Positions 35,739-47,411 of a stretch of DNA of 64,000 bases are shown piece by piece. Origin of the DNA: Ephydatia muelleri. Lineage: Eukaryota; Porifera; Demospongiae; Spongillida; Spongillidae. The position numbers were made by a program, and so were the translations under genes. The number at the start of each line of letters is the position of its first letter. The stretch's first letter is position 1. Where the stretch lies: NCBI GenBank assembly GCA_013339895.1, contig JABACO010000010.1, forward strand, positions 2,826,788-2,890,787, given 5' to 3'. The notes beneath the pieces were generated by a model. The model worked only from the letters and a program-made list of their open reading frames with translations. It ran no database searches and had not been told where the DNA came from.

Positions 35739-36189
35739 GCCTCACATTGATTTTCATTGCAATACAGGGGGTGTGGCACCTACATGTACTTACACAGCAT
35801 GCGGCGTGAGCGGGACAAATACAAGTGGTGGTCACAATAAATGGGTGGGTTATATATAATAATCGGAGATCAAACACTTCCAAAGGGTGGGGTTTCTCCA
35901 AGAAAGGTGCCCCCCCCCCCCCCCCCCCCAATCCCACACATCATACTGGATCAGCAGTATTGGACAGTGCAGTCACAGCATTCAGAGCAGTAACATTGGG
36001 AGCAGCCTGGGATGTGGGCATGGCTTGTAATATCTTGAGTTGCTTTGGCCACACCCACCGGATGTGCAGGCCTGTACCAGTATGTACGCTGTAATCAGTT
36101 GTAGTTCATATACAGTGTATGGTATTGGACAGGGCAGGGATTTACCGCTCCCACCCCCTATCCGCCCCCTGGTTTGCCCCTAATTTGAA

Positions 36190-36500
36190 TAACCCAGGGA
36201 GAAGGCCAACAGTATACCATATCCACACTCAACAAGGCCAACAGAATAGGGAGAAGGCCAATAGTATAGGGAGAAGGCCAACAGTATAAGGCCAAAAGTA
36301 TAAAGACAAGGCGAACAGTATAGGGAGAAGATCAGCAGTATAGGGAGAAGGCCACCAGTCTAACAATAAAGGAAGATGACCAACAGTATAAGGAGACGGG
36401 CAATTAACGGTTCGAGAGTAAAGGGAGAAGGCTACCACTGGTTATAGTACAGGTAGATGTGCACAATTATAGAGAGATGGCCAACTGTACTAGTATAGAG
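36190..36500. repeat. Degenerate 20-base tandem repeat (GAGAAGGCCAACAGTATAGG)
   Basis: About a dozen diverged copies of AGGGAGAAGGCCAACAGTAT follow one another with small gaps. No coding role is evident. Confidence 0.75.
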
Positions 36501-37690
36501 AGAAGGCCATATCTACTCTTTCCAAGATATGCACATACCTGTAGGGCCGAACACTACCCACTGCCGAACACACCCTACGCTACTAAATTCACCTGCGTCT
36601 CAGAAGATGAAAGCATGAAGGGCATACGTAGTTGCATGCATCATTGTGCCTAATTGATGCGCTCCACATCTCCAGTGCAAGTGACGCATTAATGCATCGG
36701 TTCAATTATAATAGTAATTCAAATTGTATTGATAGTTAACCCCCACTAGCTAGCCGACATAATTTTAGCTTTATTCTAAGATGACGCAAGGTATTACGTA
36801 ATGACTACTTCGTTTATGAATAAATTATGCGCGGTAGAAATTAAAATTTTGTCTTGATTGTAGTTTACGAATGGTTAATGGTATAATCTTATAAAGCACA
36901 GAATCACAATCAGCCTGATTTATCGTAAATTATAAACATGTTTGAAATTCAATTTGAAAACAAAAAGCAAGATGACCGCCTATGTATGGGCCATTTCTCC
37001 ATATGGTGAGCTCACGTTCCAAAGGTCTTCGGTTGTCAAGGTCGTTGTTAAGGGCATGACATCATCATTTCAATTTTTCGGAAAACGAACCTAGTGCCCA
37101 CAAAACATTGGGCCGCAAACAGCTGTGTCCGTTTCGCCCCCAAACGGGCGCGAATAACGGGGCTCCAAGAACACAGTTATTACGCAAGAAAGCTTTGTAA
37201 AAAAAAATCCATCACTCATGCGTGGCATCGAAATATGTTGTGTGTATCTCTTGACGCGCTCACTTTTCAGTAATCGTTGGCCGAACAAGAAATGAGCGGG
37301 TTGTGAACTCGATGCCACGAAATGACAGCAGGAAGAACGCAGAGATAAAGGTATACATTTTAATAAAATATGCTCACGTTCGTAGATGATAGAGTAACTC
37401 ATGTTACAAAGGATTCTTCATTTGTATGTTGCGTTACGAAGTTTTATTGCACAGTCAAAATTAACGCGCGGGTACCGATTATGTCTTTATTACTAACCGC
37501 GGTTTGTATTCGAACTTTTACGCTATTGTACTTTTTGATTGTACATGTCAGTTGCAGCTGTTCAGTTATCAGATTGTGACGCTTGTGGTGTGTGATGTTA
37601 TATCATGTAGACATAAGTCTGCTGTAATTGCATTTTTAGCGCTTGACTTGGTTTGTTAATACATTCCTTTGTGCTACGAATTTCGACCTA
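36501..37690. other. Gap left of the giant element, no gene supported
   Basis: AT-rich sequence with scattered short frames and no domain recognised. Confidence 0.35.
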
Positions 37691-37697
37691 TTTTCGC

Positions 37698-37735
37698 CAG
37701 ACGTATAAACCATTTATACGTCTGGGAACGAGACT
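37698..37735. repeat. Short hairpin with MITE-end motif
   Basis: AGACGTATAAA and its inverse TTTATACGTCT flank CCA, followed by GGGAACGAGACT, the end motif shared with 13261 and the window start. Confidence 0.6.
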
Positions 37736-38408
37736 AATCCTTCGTTCGCTGCGCTGCAGATATCAAATCGCAGAAACCACTCGGCGCCGTCTCCTGACGA
37801 AAAAGGTTTCAGCACACAAATCGCAACGCTTGCTACAGCCATTCTCTGCTACCAATGTGGCAAGTCTAAGGCAGTGTTGCCGCGGCTGACTAATTGGAAC
37901 AAGTCCCGGACGGCCGGCTGACCGGATTAGACCCCTGACGGTCACGGTCACGGCCAGCAATGGCCGGCATCAATCCTTCCCGGTCACGGCCACGGCCAAC
38001 CGTTAGCAGCCTATGCGACACGGTCACGGCTATTTCTGACCGCCAAAACCGTCAAATCTCGAGTTTGGCGGTCACGGTCGGCGGTCAACCGTCAAGGGCT
38101 GGGAATTAATTACCTGTACCAGATATAATTATCTCTGCCTGTACAAGCTTACATGTGTATGTACGCGTCATCAGTAAAATTGCGTGTAATAAGAACAGCT
38201 TAAGAAGAACTACTACACCTGTCACTGCGTGACATAGTATCGTATGCAGTAATATGCAGAGTTTGCCCACGCCATGGTATGCAGATACATATCCAGACAT
38301 GCACGTGTGCGGACCAATATGCATACTCGTACCTAGATATGTCAATGTCCAGTGCAGTGTGCAGATGGGTATTGCTGGTGCTAAGTATCGGGTGCGTATC
38401 GCACCCAT

Positions 38409-39561
38409 CAGGCCCGGCGCACACGGTGCGGTTGGTGCGGCTTTGGCCGCACCAACTTTCGGTCCCAAAATGGGCGTGTCTAATATGTGGGCGTGTCTGA
38501 TGTCCATAGTGCATTTATTCTTTAACCATTGTAATTATCGATCGTCTACTAATAACTATTTGAACGTGTTAGTCTCGCATTATTATAATTACATTAATTC
38601 ATAGTCGTACTTAACTTAACCATTGAATGAATTTCCTGCTGTGCAACTATGGGCTCTCAATAAATGATCTGCCTCAGATCCTCGACATCCCGCACCACCC
38701 TATGGGCCTGACGTTCCCTAAGCGTTCATTTGGAGAAAAAAAATCCTGTCTTGCGATTGTTTCAGGGTTAATTGCATTGCATGGTTTAAGACATGGGTCA
38801 AAGGTAAGGACTTATCATACTACCACATCTGCGTGAAGGGATTTAAAGACCGGAAGATGAAGTCCAGAAAGATTTTGAGTTTGTCTGCACATTTTATAAA
38901 GTCATTAAAGATGACCTCCATCCAGCTATTACGCTATCAGTTGTCTATTTTTTGCAAGGAATTATTCAACAGTTCAAATTCCGCCGACAATTTTGGACAT
39001 CATTAAGTACACTTGCACTTTAACACCGCAGCATCTCAAAAACAACTTCTGTCTGAAGTTTGTACAGTAATGAAGCTAATTGCTAGTGATGACGCTACAA
39101 ATGCAACTTCCGAACGTGTATACATTTAGCGCGCTCCGTAGGATTAAAAGCTATCGACGCAGCACAATGAGCCAGGTAAGATTAAATAACCTAATGGTGC
39201 ATGTTACACGTTCACAAAGCTCTCACTGACACCATCAAGCTGGAGAACATCGCAGACGAATTTGTTAACAGTTCGCAGCATAGGACAAAGATATTTGGCA
39301 ATCCTTGATAATGATACCCAAAGTCCCCTAATACTTAAAGAGCTTCAATCTTGATCAGTTAATTTGCTTTTGCCACATCCATGTTTGCATTGTCCGGTTA
39401 CATATGATTCTGTTTTTGCATCTTACATGTATTTCATCAACACGGGCCGGGCATGTGCTTCGAAAGAAAACTTCAACCCGCGCGCACTTTGCATGGGGCC
39501 ACGCCCATACTAATATTTAATAATTGGCCGCACCAACTTTGGACAGAGTGCGCCGGGCCTG
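38409..39561 (+). mobile_element. Internally deleted TTF-type hAT nested in the giant element
   Basis: CAGGCCCGGCGCAC begins at 38409 and its inverse ends at 39561. CCCAT lies on both outer sides, a 5-bp match and shorter than the usual 8. Inside, the plus strand keeps LTFPKRSFGEKKS and YHICVKGFKDRKMKS (start of a TTF-type zinc finger) near 38710-38870, and LSEVCTVMKLIASDDATNAT, LRRIKSYRRSTMSQ and FVNSSQHRTKIFGN (hATC region) near 39050-39305. Frames are broken and the catalytic middle is absent. A GGTTGGTGCGG/CCGCACCAAC hairpin lies inside the left end. Confidence 0.75.
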
Positions 39562-40012
39562 CCCATATCGCGAGCAGCAGTTTAGCCCGTAAATTACGAT
39601 AGTGCGCAATAAATAGGAATATTGGCCGTTTTAACCACACCCATGAAAACGCATTCATATGAGTGTGGCTACTATAATTACCTCGGCGTACTCACAGGTA
39701 AGTTATTGGATCCCTATAATCATTGTAAACTTCTGATACCTACATCTGTGTCTAGCGGGTGTAGCCTGTAGGCCTATTTGAGTAACTAATTTTGATATCA
39801 TTACACGGCCAATATTTTTACATTGAATCAATCCGGTACAATTAACGAGTCAATAACGAAAAATCAATATTGAATCATGAACTTTCGGCAGCGTTCGGAA
39901 TCAAGACTTATGTATTCACCGAAGAATCATCGTTGCCCACAAATGATTCCCGACTGAGATCAGGCATGAATCCATAAGTATTCTATTCGTACAGCGCCGT
40001 ATACACACAACG

Positions 40013-43000
40013 TTACAAAACGTTTGATTTGCAATAAACATTATAGCAATACAATGTGTTACTCCAGTCATGCGAGAAGCATAATGTCTTTTGTGACGCT
40101 ACTTGCCGCTCCAGTGTCATTGAAACATCTTTGTTTTGTAGGGAACATGTAGAAGTGCATTGGTGAACCACAGAAACAGGCCGAATGATGGCAGCTGAAG
40201 GAATACTGCGCAGTATGCTTGTGAGAGAGTACAGAGGACAATCGAAGTCATTGCAAATAGGCTCAGTGCCTGCCATGAGGGGTTCTAGATGACGCACAAT
40301 GACGTAGCATCTTGAATTACTTTCAATGCAGCATAGGATGACCCCCACTGCTGTCTGTATGCATAAAACAAAGTACATCCAAAACAAACACAAATATACC
40401 TACCTGCTCATACATACCGATCCAGTACCATCATTGTATTGAGCAAAGTCACCAACATTGACAATGTTTCTATCAGTTCCTACTGCTTTACCCCAAGAAA
40501 CAAGAGTATTAAATGAGCTTAGCATGGGAGGAAGAAGCAGTGTGAACTGCGGGTGATTCTCCATTAGACTGCTGATAGATATGTTGCCCTCAATCTCCTG
40601 CATACGAACCAATACAGACCCAAGAGCAACCTTTGTTTTGCCAACCTAATAGGTGGTGTGAAAAGAACGTGTGCATTATTTAAAATTGGAGGCACAGTTA
40701 AGATGGCATGGGAGAGATCTGTAAGCTCCCCTATGCTGATCACCAGCCGCTTTAAGTGATAAAACAGTAGACTACAGTTACATAGGACTTTACTACCAAC
40801 AGATACAGCAGAAAATGCAACATGTTTTAGCTGCCTGGCAGATAATCTATTGTACATGTTGGAGCGCAACACACAATAGCATACCTTATGGATAGCACCA
40901 CGGAGATACGTGGGTTTCTCACATGATGCGGATGCTCCTCCTCTAAGAACGTCATCCACTTCTGATGACTTGTACAGCTTTACAAGTTCATCCCCACACC
41001 TAAAGATGAATTATAGAACACCCCCAATATACAAGTTTAAGAACTTACTTTTCTAATGCATCGTAATGGCCTCCTGAACACACGAATCGTATGCTTTCTT
41101 GAATTGCAAAGCTTGTGGCAATATCTTTACTCGGAGCATGTCGGTTTGCATAGATGTTACGACCTCTGATAGCAGCATTATAGCTCTCACATCTGGTAGA
41201 ATACAAATACAAGTATAAAACACACAATTGTACTTGCAATAAAGTTACAACCTTTCTGTGTTGAATGTTGAAGCTGGTCCAAACTGTAGCATATCATCTG
41301 GCAGATGAAGGAGGATGTGAATCTTAAGCTTCCTCCTGAGTTCAGGGCAGTTCCTTTCCACAGCATGTGTAAAGGCCAAGCATTGAGACTTGTACACATC
41401 AACCATCTCAGGTAAAAAAGTATCACAATATACAAACTTGAACACCTGTATGTATTGAAACACACCACATAAAAACTTGCCAGTGCATTAGCAGTGGTGT
41501 ACCTTAGAAAGTGCAAACCACACTTCAGTCTCACCAGGGGTTAAGTAGGGAGGGAGAACAAAGAGAGCTAATTGTGCTAAGATTTTAAAATCACGTCCCA
41601 CAAATGACTTGAAATACTTAGCTACGTTTCTAGATAGTTTCATATCAAATCCAGAGAATGAAAACGATGAAATTCGAGCCTGAATTTCCTTTCGTTGCAC
41701 TGTAGTAAGACGACCCATCAAATCTCTAAAAAGATATTTATATGGACCCAGAAGTAAGGTGTGTAACACTTCCACTGGTGTACACCTATTGATTAACACA
41801 GTAAATCCAGTTAATTATTATGGATGATTACATACCTATGCAGATCGATGAAGAGTTCCAAAAGTGGATTTGGTTTAGCACTTACTCCAAACTCTTTCTG
41901 CAGCTGCTTCATTTCCTTTTGAGTCCTTGCAGACTGTATGCGAGCAATTTGACACAGCGTGTCAGGCTTATTCCTGAGACAGCCAATGCTGTGCAAACCA
42001 GTAGTTACATCAGCCTTGATACAAGATTCATTTTAGAAATTCATAATACACCAACATAACTTACCATGCAAATCCGACAATACTTGCTTGTTGTTGCTCC
42101 AAGATGACTGCACACCTCTGCTCCACGAGGATTGTCACATATAATATTTAATATTGGAGCCACTACAATGACATTGCGTTGCAAAAAGGCATCATATGCA
42201 ATGATACCCTCATTCTCTAGAGCAGTGAACTCTTGCACTAAAGGGACAGCCATATCAAGCACAGGAACTTTGTTCGATGCACAGATGAAGTGGATGTTCT
42301 GGAGGTTGCCATTTTCCTTTTTCGAAAGACCCTCAAGTCGGAAGTTCCAGGAGTCAAACTTGTTCCATTGTTTAGACTTATTTCCACTAGTGTCATCCGT
42401 GAATAAAGTGATAGGGACCATGACAACAGGAATTCCTCCCCACTGCATTGACTTTATCTTCATAGGATGTGGTGAAAATAAACTGGTATATTCCTAGAAG
42501 AAAAAATAGTAACACTTGCATCACAATTAAGAAACTTACATTTTCAGTAAGTTGCACAAAATGACCTTCATGACACTTCAGTACATGTAGAGCCTGAGCT
42601 TGTACATCAAGCACAGCTTCTATACAACATACTGGTATCGAAAGGGTTTCACCAATAACATAACTTTTTGCAGATAACTGTGGATGATGATCCAATTTGC
42701 ATACACGACAATGAATGGCATCTTGACCCTCCTGTACATTGGATGGATGTATATAAATATTCACGTACGTTGATGTTTTTATTTTATCCTACCTGGCAAA
42801 TGAATTGAACAACACAACCCATACATGAAGAGCCCGAGCTTTGATACTGAATAAGATCACCAATAAATACATTCCCACAAGATGTTGTACTCATTGGTGA
42901 GAAAAACCGTCTATCAGTTCTCCAGTGTAACCCATGAAACACTTCCCTGTAATATTATAAATGGACAACCAATTCATAAAATCTCCCATGCATGTAAACA

Positions 43001-43014
43001 TTTGCACATGCACG

Positions 43015-43071
<57 letters not shown>

Positions 43072-43933
43072 TTACTTGAATTCCCCTTTTGGTATGACTG
43101 GATACCTAACAAGGTTGTGGGAAATTTCAGGATTACCTAAACACATTTTTAAAGTGTTTGAGACTGGGTTGATATAAAAAGGAATTCCGATCCTTGTAAA
43201 GTGCTGCACAAAAACAGTAGTCATTACCGCAATTTGAAGCATATAACATACCATCTTTGGTGCATAGTATCCATGTAGCCGATACTTGACAAGCAGTGAC
43301 AAACTTGGAAGAGACGGACAAGCAACACGCAATGTATGTAGAATAAATTTCAAGTTCTTATGCCCCTAGTAGTATAGGAATTATCAACATTGTCTATTTC
43401 ACATAACCTATTAACATACCATTGGACGTGGACTATGCACAATAAGGTATGCCATTGCAAGCAACTTTGATCCAAAAGGCTTGTAAAGATTTGCATCTAA
43501 GGTTGGGACTAAACGATTTGGAATTTATAACATAAACAAAGAGTATTAAAATGTACTTCTACCTATAGAAGTGTCTGCTTCAAGTTCCTCCTCGCTACGA
43601 TCCGGGTTAGTAACTGGAACGTTTGCGGCGTCATTAGATCCGTCAATATCAGGCTGCTCGCTACCTAAAAGTGAAGTTATCACCAGTTAAGCTACTACAC
43701 CTCTTACCACTGGCATCGCTAGAGAGTTGCAATGTAGTACTAGCTGTACTGTCTTGGATGAGTTCAGCATCACTGCTTATCGCCAATTCCTGATCAAACA
43801 GGGCTGCACTTGGTTCGTCCTCCCCAGTTACACACAGAGCGTATCTCTGATGGCTTAAAGTTTTCAAATGCCGTTCATATCTACTTTTGAAATGAAAATT
43901 CAATCGGCAAGGAGCACAATAAAAACCCGCCAT
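40013..43933 (-). CDS. Large spliced gene with C2H2 finger and DDTSGN motif, candidate mobility or cargo gene
   Basis: It starts at ATG 43933 (MAGFYCAPCRLNFHFKSRYE), a C2H2 finger ending RHLKTLSH. Exons, with introns of about 40-150 bases: 43708-43933, 43563-43664, 43420-43496, 43252-43365, 43076-43203, 42793-42946, 42540-42731, 42065-42493, about 42000-41836, 41786-41506, 41455-41270, 41193-41050, about 40999-40880, 40647-40400 and 40352-40013. Phases agree for the first eight; the eighth junction was not reconciled by eye. Motifs: GLHWRTDRRFFSP; VPITLFTDDTSGNKSKQWNK; IICDNPRGAEVCSHLGATTS; TPVEVLHTLLLGPYKYLFRD; LPDDMLQFGPASTFNTER; CESYNAAIRGRNIYANRHAP. I remember the same run of motifs in large uncharacterised basidiomycete proteins. 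The acidic residues (DDTSGN, CDN, ERCES) would suit an RNase H-fold nuclease, but that is inference. Confidence 0.65.
43017..43067. repeat. (CA)n microsatellite
   Basis: CA repeat inside an intron of the DDTSGN gene. Confidence 0.9.
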
Positions 43934-44229
43934 GATTCTCTGTCTCAGTCACGCTTCCTCACGTGACGTGTTCATTGCACGAAGTGTCGAAATGTTGACC
44001 GAAATTCGGTCACGCACGACCTCCCTCCAGAAGGACCAGCAGTACAGGTGGAGATGCAGGATTTTCTGCCTCACCATTACCCATTGCAAGGAGTCTGTCA
44101 CCAAGACTACCAGATTCCATGATTGGCACCGCAAGGAGTCTGTCACCAAGACTACCAGATTCCATGATTGGCACCGCATATCAGGATGATTCAACTGCAC
44201 AGCTCTCAAGTACCTAGGCCATCCCATCT
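43934..44229. promoter_or_regulatory. Divergent promoter region of the two cargo genes
   Basis: Just under 300 bases separate the starts of the minus-strand DDTSGN gene and the plus-strand small gene. It contains CTCACGTGACGTGTTC near 43958, an E-box/CRE-like motif, and a 45-base direct duplication (AAGGAGTCTGTCACCAAGAC and following) at about 44096-44185. Shared promoter use is inference from the divergent arrangement. Confidence 0.4.
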
Positions 44230-45161
44230 GTGTCAAATGCACAGGTGGATCTAAGTATCCAGGTTCCATTGCAACAGGTGAAAGCCTGTTTTAAAACATT
44301 AACAGATCATGTTGACAAGAAGTTTGAAGCAATGCAAAAACAGTTAGGCAGTGTTGAGACTGCCTTAAAAGACCTCAGCGAGGAGATGAAAAAAAATTCA
44401 TCTCAAAGCTTTACAATAAAAGGAAGTACTTATGAGGTACAGCCCGTCATTAACATTAGGTATTTACTGTTTGGTGTTTGTAGTCACCTCTGAAGGTCGA
44501 AGTATCAAAGCTGTTTTGTCACTCACTCTTACGTGATCCTGGTGATGAAAGCATCAGAGTTAAGTATGCATGTGAATAATACTAATAAATGGTTTTTATT
44601 TATGTATTCACAACAATAGATGGCAGTCACTAAAGTGTTGACAATTAGAGTTATTAAAGATGAGAAGTACAAATTTGATGAAGCACTTCGCTTTTTCAAG
44701 TCAAGGTTGACAGATGCCAGAACCGATGAGCGGAGAAAGGTTTGATAACATAAATTAATTTGCTATTGCATCACATGGAATGATTTTTAACATTTTTGTC
44801 CACAGTGTTTAGGAAAGCACCCATTTCCTAGATGCAAGTTTATGGCTACAAAGGAGCTCGCCAAAAGCATTATCCAGTCCATGGGTGGGCTGGATGATGT
44901 GAATGATGTTGAGGCATACTGCCAGAATCTAGCACTTTTTGTAATGTTTAGCTCCTTGTATTGCTTATGTTTAATTTCTATTCCTTGCAGCGGAAATTCT
45001 TACGCCATTGCAGTAGTGAGAATCAGGTGAACCATTCTGAATACCGTCACTGGGTGGATTCATATTACTCATCCCCTGATGAAGACGAATGGCAAGAATT
45101 GATGCAAGAAGATGCTGCATTTGATTACCAGTCATTGGGTCATGGAATGGGCATCCAATAA
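44230..45161 (+). CDS. Small five-exon gene, coiled-coil start, function unknown
   Basis: Exons 44230-44436, 44484-44558, 44620-44739, 44806-44940 and 44991-45161 join in phase at every junction with GT/AG introns of about 45-65 bases, giving roughly 235 residues ending HGMGIQ and TAA at 45159-45161. The exact start is uncertain; the first in-frame ATG is in AMQKQLGSVE near 44332, and an upstream exon is possible. Residues DKKFEAMQKQLGSVETALKD form a likely coiled coil. Later parts are FDEALRFFKSRLTDARTDER, CLGKHPFPRCKFMATKELAK and an acidic tail (SPDEDEWQELMQEDAA). No family is recognised. It is divergent from the DDTSGN gene inside the same element, so the two may be a functional pair. Clean phases suggest it is intact. 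Confidence 0.65.
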
Positions 45162-45417
45162 CGATGTAAAACTTTTTAGTCATCATAACTTCCTTCATAC
45201 AGCAAATCATTTCATTATTCTTCACTCATCACTGACTGAGCTCATGCAGTTGATTTTATTTTGGTATACGAATGTTGCTTCATGATTATTTTATCCTATA
45301 TGTGCATCCAATTAATGCTCCTACACAGCGCGCATTGGTACACATAGTAGGAATGGAACAGGGGTCTGTGTAACAGCAGTGATCGATGTTTCTATAAACA
45401 TCGTAACAGTATGACGC

Positions 45418-45680
45418 TCGGGCTGAATCAAGGTTACATTAGCAATCATTCGTGATTCACTTTCTTTTATCAACGACGTTGCGGGAGTGAATATTTTCAA
45501 GCGTGAGTCATGTAGGTAGAAAATTGGCCGTTAAATATCGTTATAGATTCAAACCACTCCTTCGCGGGCTGAATCAGGTCAAATTCGCAATCATTCGTGA
45601 TTCACTTCTTATTTCACGGACGTTGCGGAAGTGAAAATTTTTCAAGCGTGAATCATATAGGTAGAAAACTGGTGGTGTAT
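45418..45680. repeat. Direct duplication of about 120 bases
   Basis: Two copies at about 45418-45533 and 45566-45680 share GGGCTGAATCA, GCAATCATTCGTGATTCACT, GACGTTGCGG, TTTTCAAGCGTGA and TAGGTAGAAAA. They lie in the otherwise gene-poor right part of the giant element. Confidence 0.7.
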
Positions 45681-47279
45681 CTGCGCATGCTCGGTTTTAA
45701 GTTTTGCACGTGTTGGTCATTAGTGGAGGTGACGACGCACGATCGAGCAAAGGAAACAAAAATAGGCAACTTGGTTGAGTTCCCAACGAAATAGGAGGAA
45801 AGGAAAGTTGGACTACTGGGCTATCTGTGGAGACAGTACTAATGGAGCCGTTCCCAACGTAAGAGAAATTGGATTGTTGATTTTGATCACTATATAGCTG
45901 ACGAATCAGTGAGGTGCAACTGTGCAAGATAAAGAGTTTCGGACAACGCGGGTGACAGGCGGAGGTTATAAAGGCATACCAAACGGACTTAAGCAGTCTA
46001 GGCCTGGTAAGTTGTGCGTGTTTACACTGTAGGTGTTACTTGTGTCAAACCAGGACAAGTGTGTGATTCAGTAGATGCAGTTAGGCGGCGTTTCAAGTTG
46101 TCACAAAGGTTTACATGCTTACGTCATGTTTGTTCTCTTAAGCACAGTGCCGACCAATAGAACGCCATTACGAAGAGCATAGTACGTTGTATATGTGCAT
46201 GTGGATTATGTGCGCGTGCCAATAACTTCAGCGTCAGGAGATATTTAAGCGAGTACATCGAGACTGAAAGGGTGGAAGTGACCAACCCCGGCAAAAGAAG
46301 AAACGCAGGTACAGAGTAGGCATGCTATGACTTTCATTTCTGACCACAGCTCTTGAGCCGACGCCAGGGTGTACTACGGCCAAATGAAAACGTTTCGCTG
46401 CATTGCCAACCATGGGAATGACGACGATAGCATTGTAAAGCATAAGCTAGCTACCACCGCGGTCAGAGAGTAAGTAAATGCTGAGTTCTTTGTGCATAAC
46501 CTCTGTAATATTTTAGCGTGTGCTTGTAAGGAAACCGTCGACAAGTGCCGCGAGAGTAGTAGAGGCTCGTGCTCGCCTTCCAAGAGGCCTCTGCTAGGCG
46601 GAGAGTGTCCTTCTAACTACATCAGCAGGATGTGATGGAGACTTTGATCGCCAGCTTGGAACTATACCTGTTTATTTTTTGACCAAGTTGTATTTCAGCT
46701 GTAATTTGATTAAAGTTTGCCGTTAAATTCTGAAGTCTTGCTGGCGTGGTTCAGGGTTTAAGCACTAGCCTTCAAGTATGCAGAACAGAAAATGGATTTG
46801 AAATGATTCGAATACATGACGTGTACAGAGTCTGCACGCGTTCATCTGAAGTATGCAGACAGGTGATGACGAATATCTTGAATCCATATGCAGACCGCGA
46901 TATCATACGTATAAGCGAAGTGTTCGTTCTGAGACGTATACATGGCGCCGCATTCGTGACGTATGAAAAACTGCCCACGTGTCGAGTGCAGACGAGTATC
47001 GATTAGTATGGGTGCAATATACAATGCTGCATACGGTACACTGTCGCGCCGTGTGTGGGATAGAGGAAGCTATATCTGTTTTCGCGTGTGTGATTGGAGT
47101 TTTGAAATACAGAGATTTGACCGTCGCGTACAGTATAGCGCGCTGTATTACATGTATGGCCGACACGACGATCATAAAGAACCTGATTCTAATTAGGAGG
47201 AAGAAAACTGATCCATCTGCCAACTCCCCCAGTTTTCCCACATTTCCCACATTCTCACAACTTCCCCACAGTCTCTAAA
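45681..47279. other. Right part of the giant element, no gene supported
   Basis: Several short frames on both strands overlap each other and none carries a recognisable motif. A full hAT transposase was looked for upstream of the hATC relic and not found. Confidence 0.4.
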
Positions 47280-47411
47280 ATGGCACTAAAGTATCTGGCT
47301 ATTCCAGCATCAGGTACACCATCAGAGCGAACTAAACTAATACTTGAACGCAAAAGATGGAGAATGGACTCTGCCCGGCTAGAAAGAGTTTTGCTGTTAC
47401 GTTGTGTTTAA
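47280..47411 (+). pseudogene. hATC dimerisation-domain relic
   Basis: The 43-codon frame starts MALKYLAIPASGTPSERTKL and ends ARLERVLLLRCV. LAIPASxxPSER followed by an R-rich stretch and LERxLLL is the core of the hATC domain. It lies about 330 bases inside the right end of the giant element, where the 3' end of a plus-strand hAT transposase would be expected. It may be the last trace of the element's own transposase. Confidence 0.6.

Larger units (their letters stand above)
33840..36095 (-). pseudogene. Fibronectin III/laminin G protein, usherin-like, apparently broken
   Basis: From 5' to 3' on the minus strand: AYILVQACTSGGCGQS and LQAMPTSQAAPNVTALNAV (36090-35950), the end and start of FN3 domains; an FN3 with SVNVM, LNPSVPNGIITACNV and NLQPSTQYSFVEAACTTAGC (35560-35285); CGPSSPLILNTTFSSMSLQW (34850-34740), an FN3 start; a laminin G domain (34691-34160) with GLATFSGHMFLCGFI, GILFYQINSVITDFLGVKM and MLSLYVGAS; then GFNAVSVQNVGSTYIIVSWD (about 34000-33860), another FN3. 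FN3 and LamG modules in this order recall usherin, an extracellular membrane-anchored protein. Introns are full of CA repeats. Frames change inside several domains, and TAG interrupts the last FN3 after ILINFS, so the gene looks pseudogenic unless the assembly is poor here. Confidence 0.55.

Noticed and set aside
35051-35779. Cys-Val repeat frame on minus
   Set aside because: Translation of CA microsatellites within introns of the FN3/LamG gene.
40013-43933. DDTSGN gene as a KDZ (Kyakuja/Dileera/Zisupton) or Plavaka transposase
   Set aside because: The signature motifs I remember for those families are not present; only the 8-bp duplication is shared with Zisupton.
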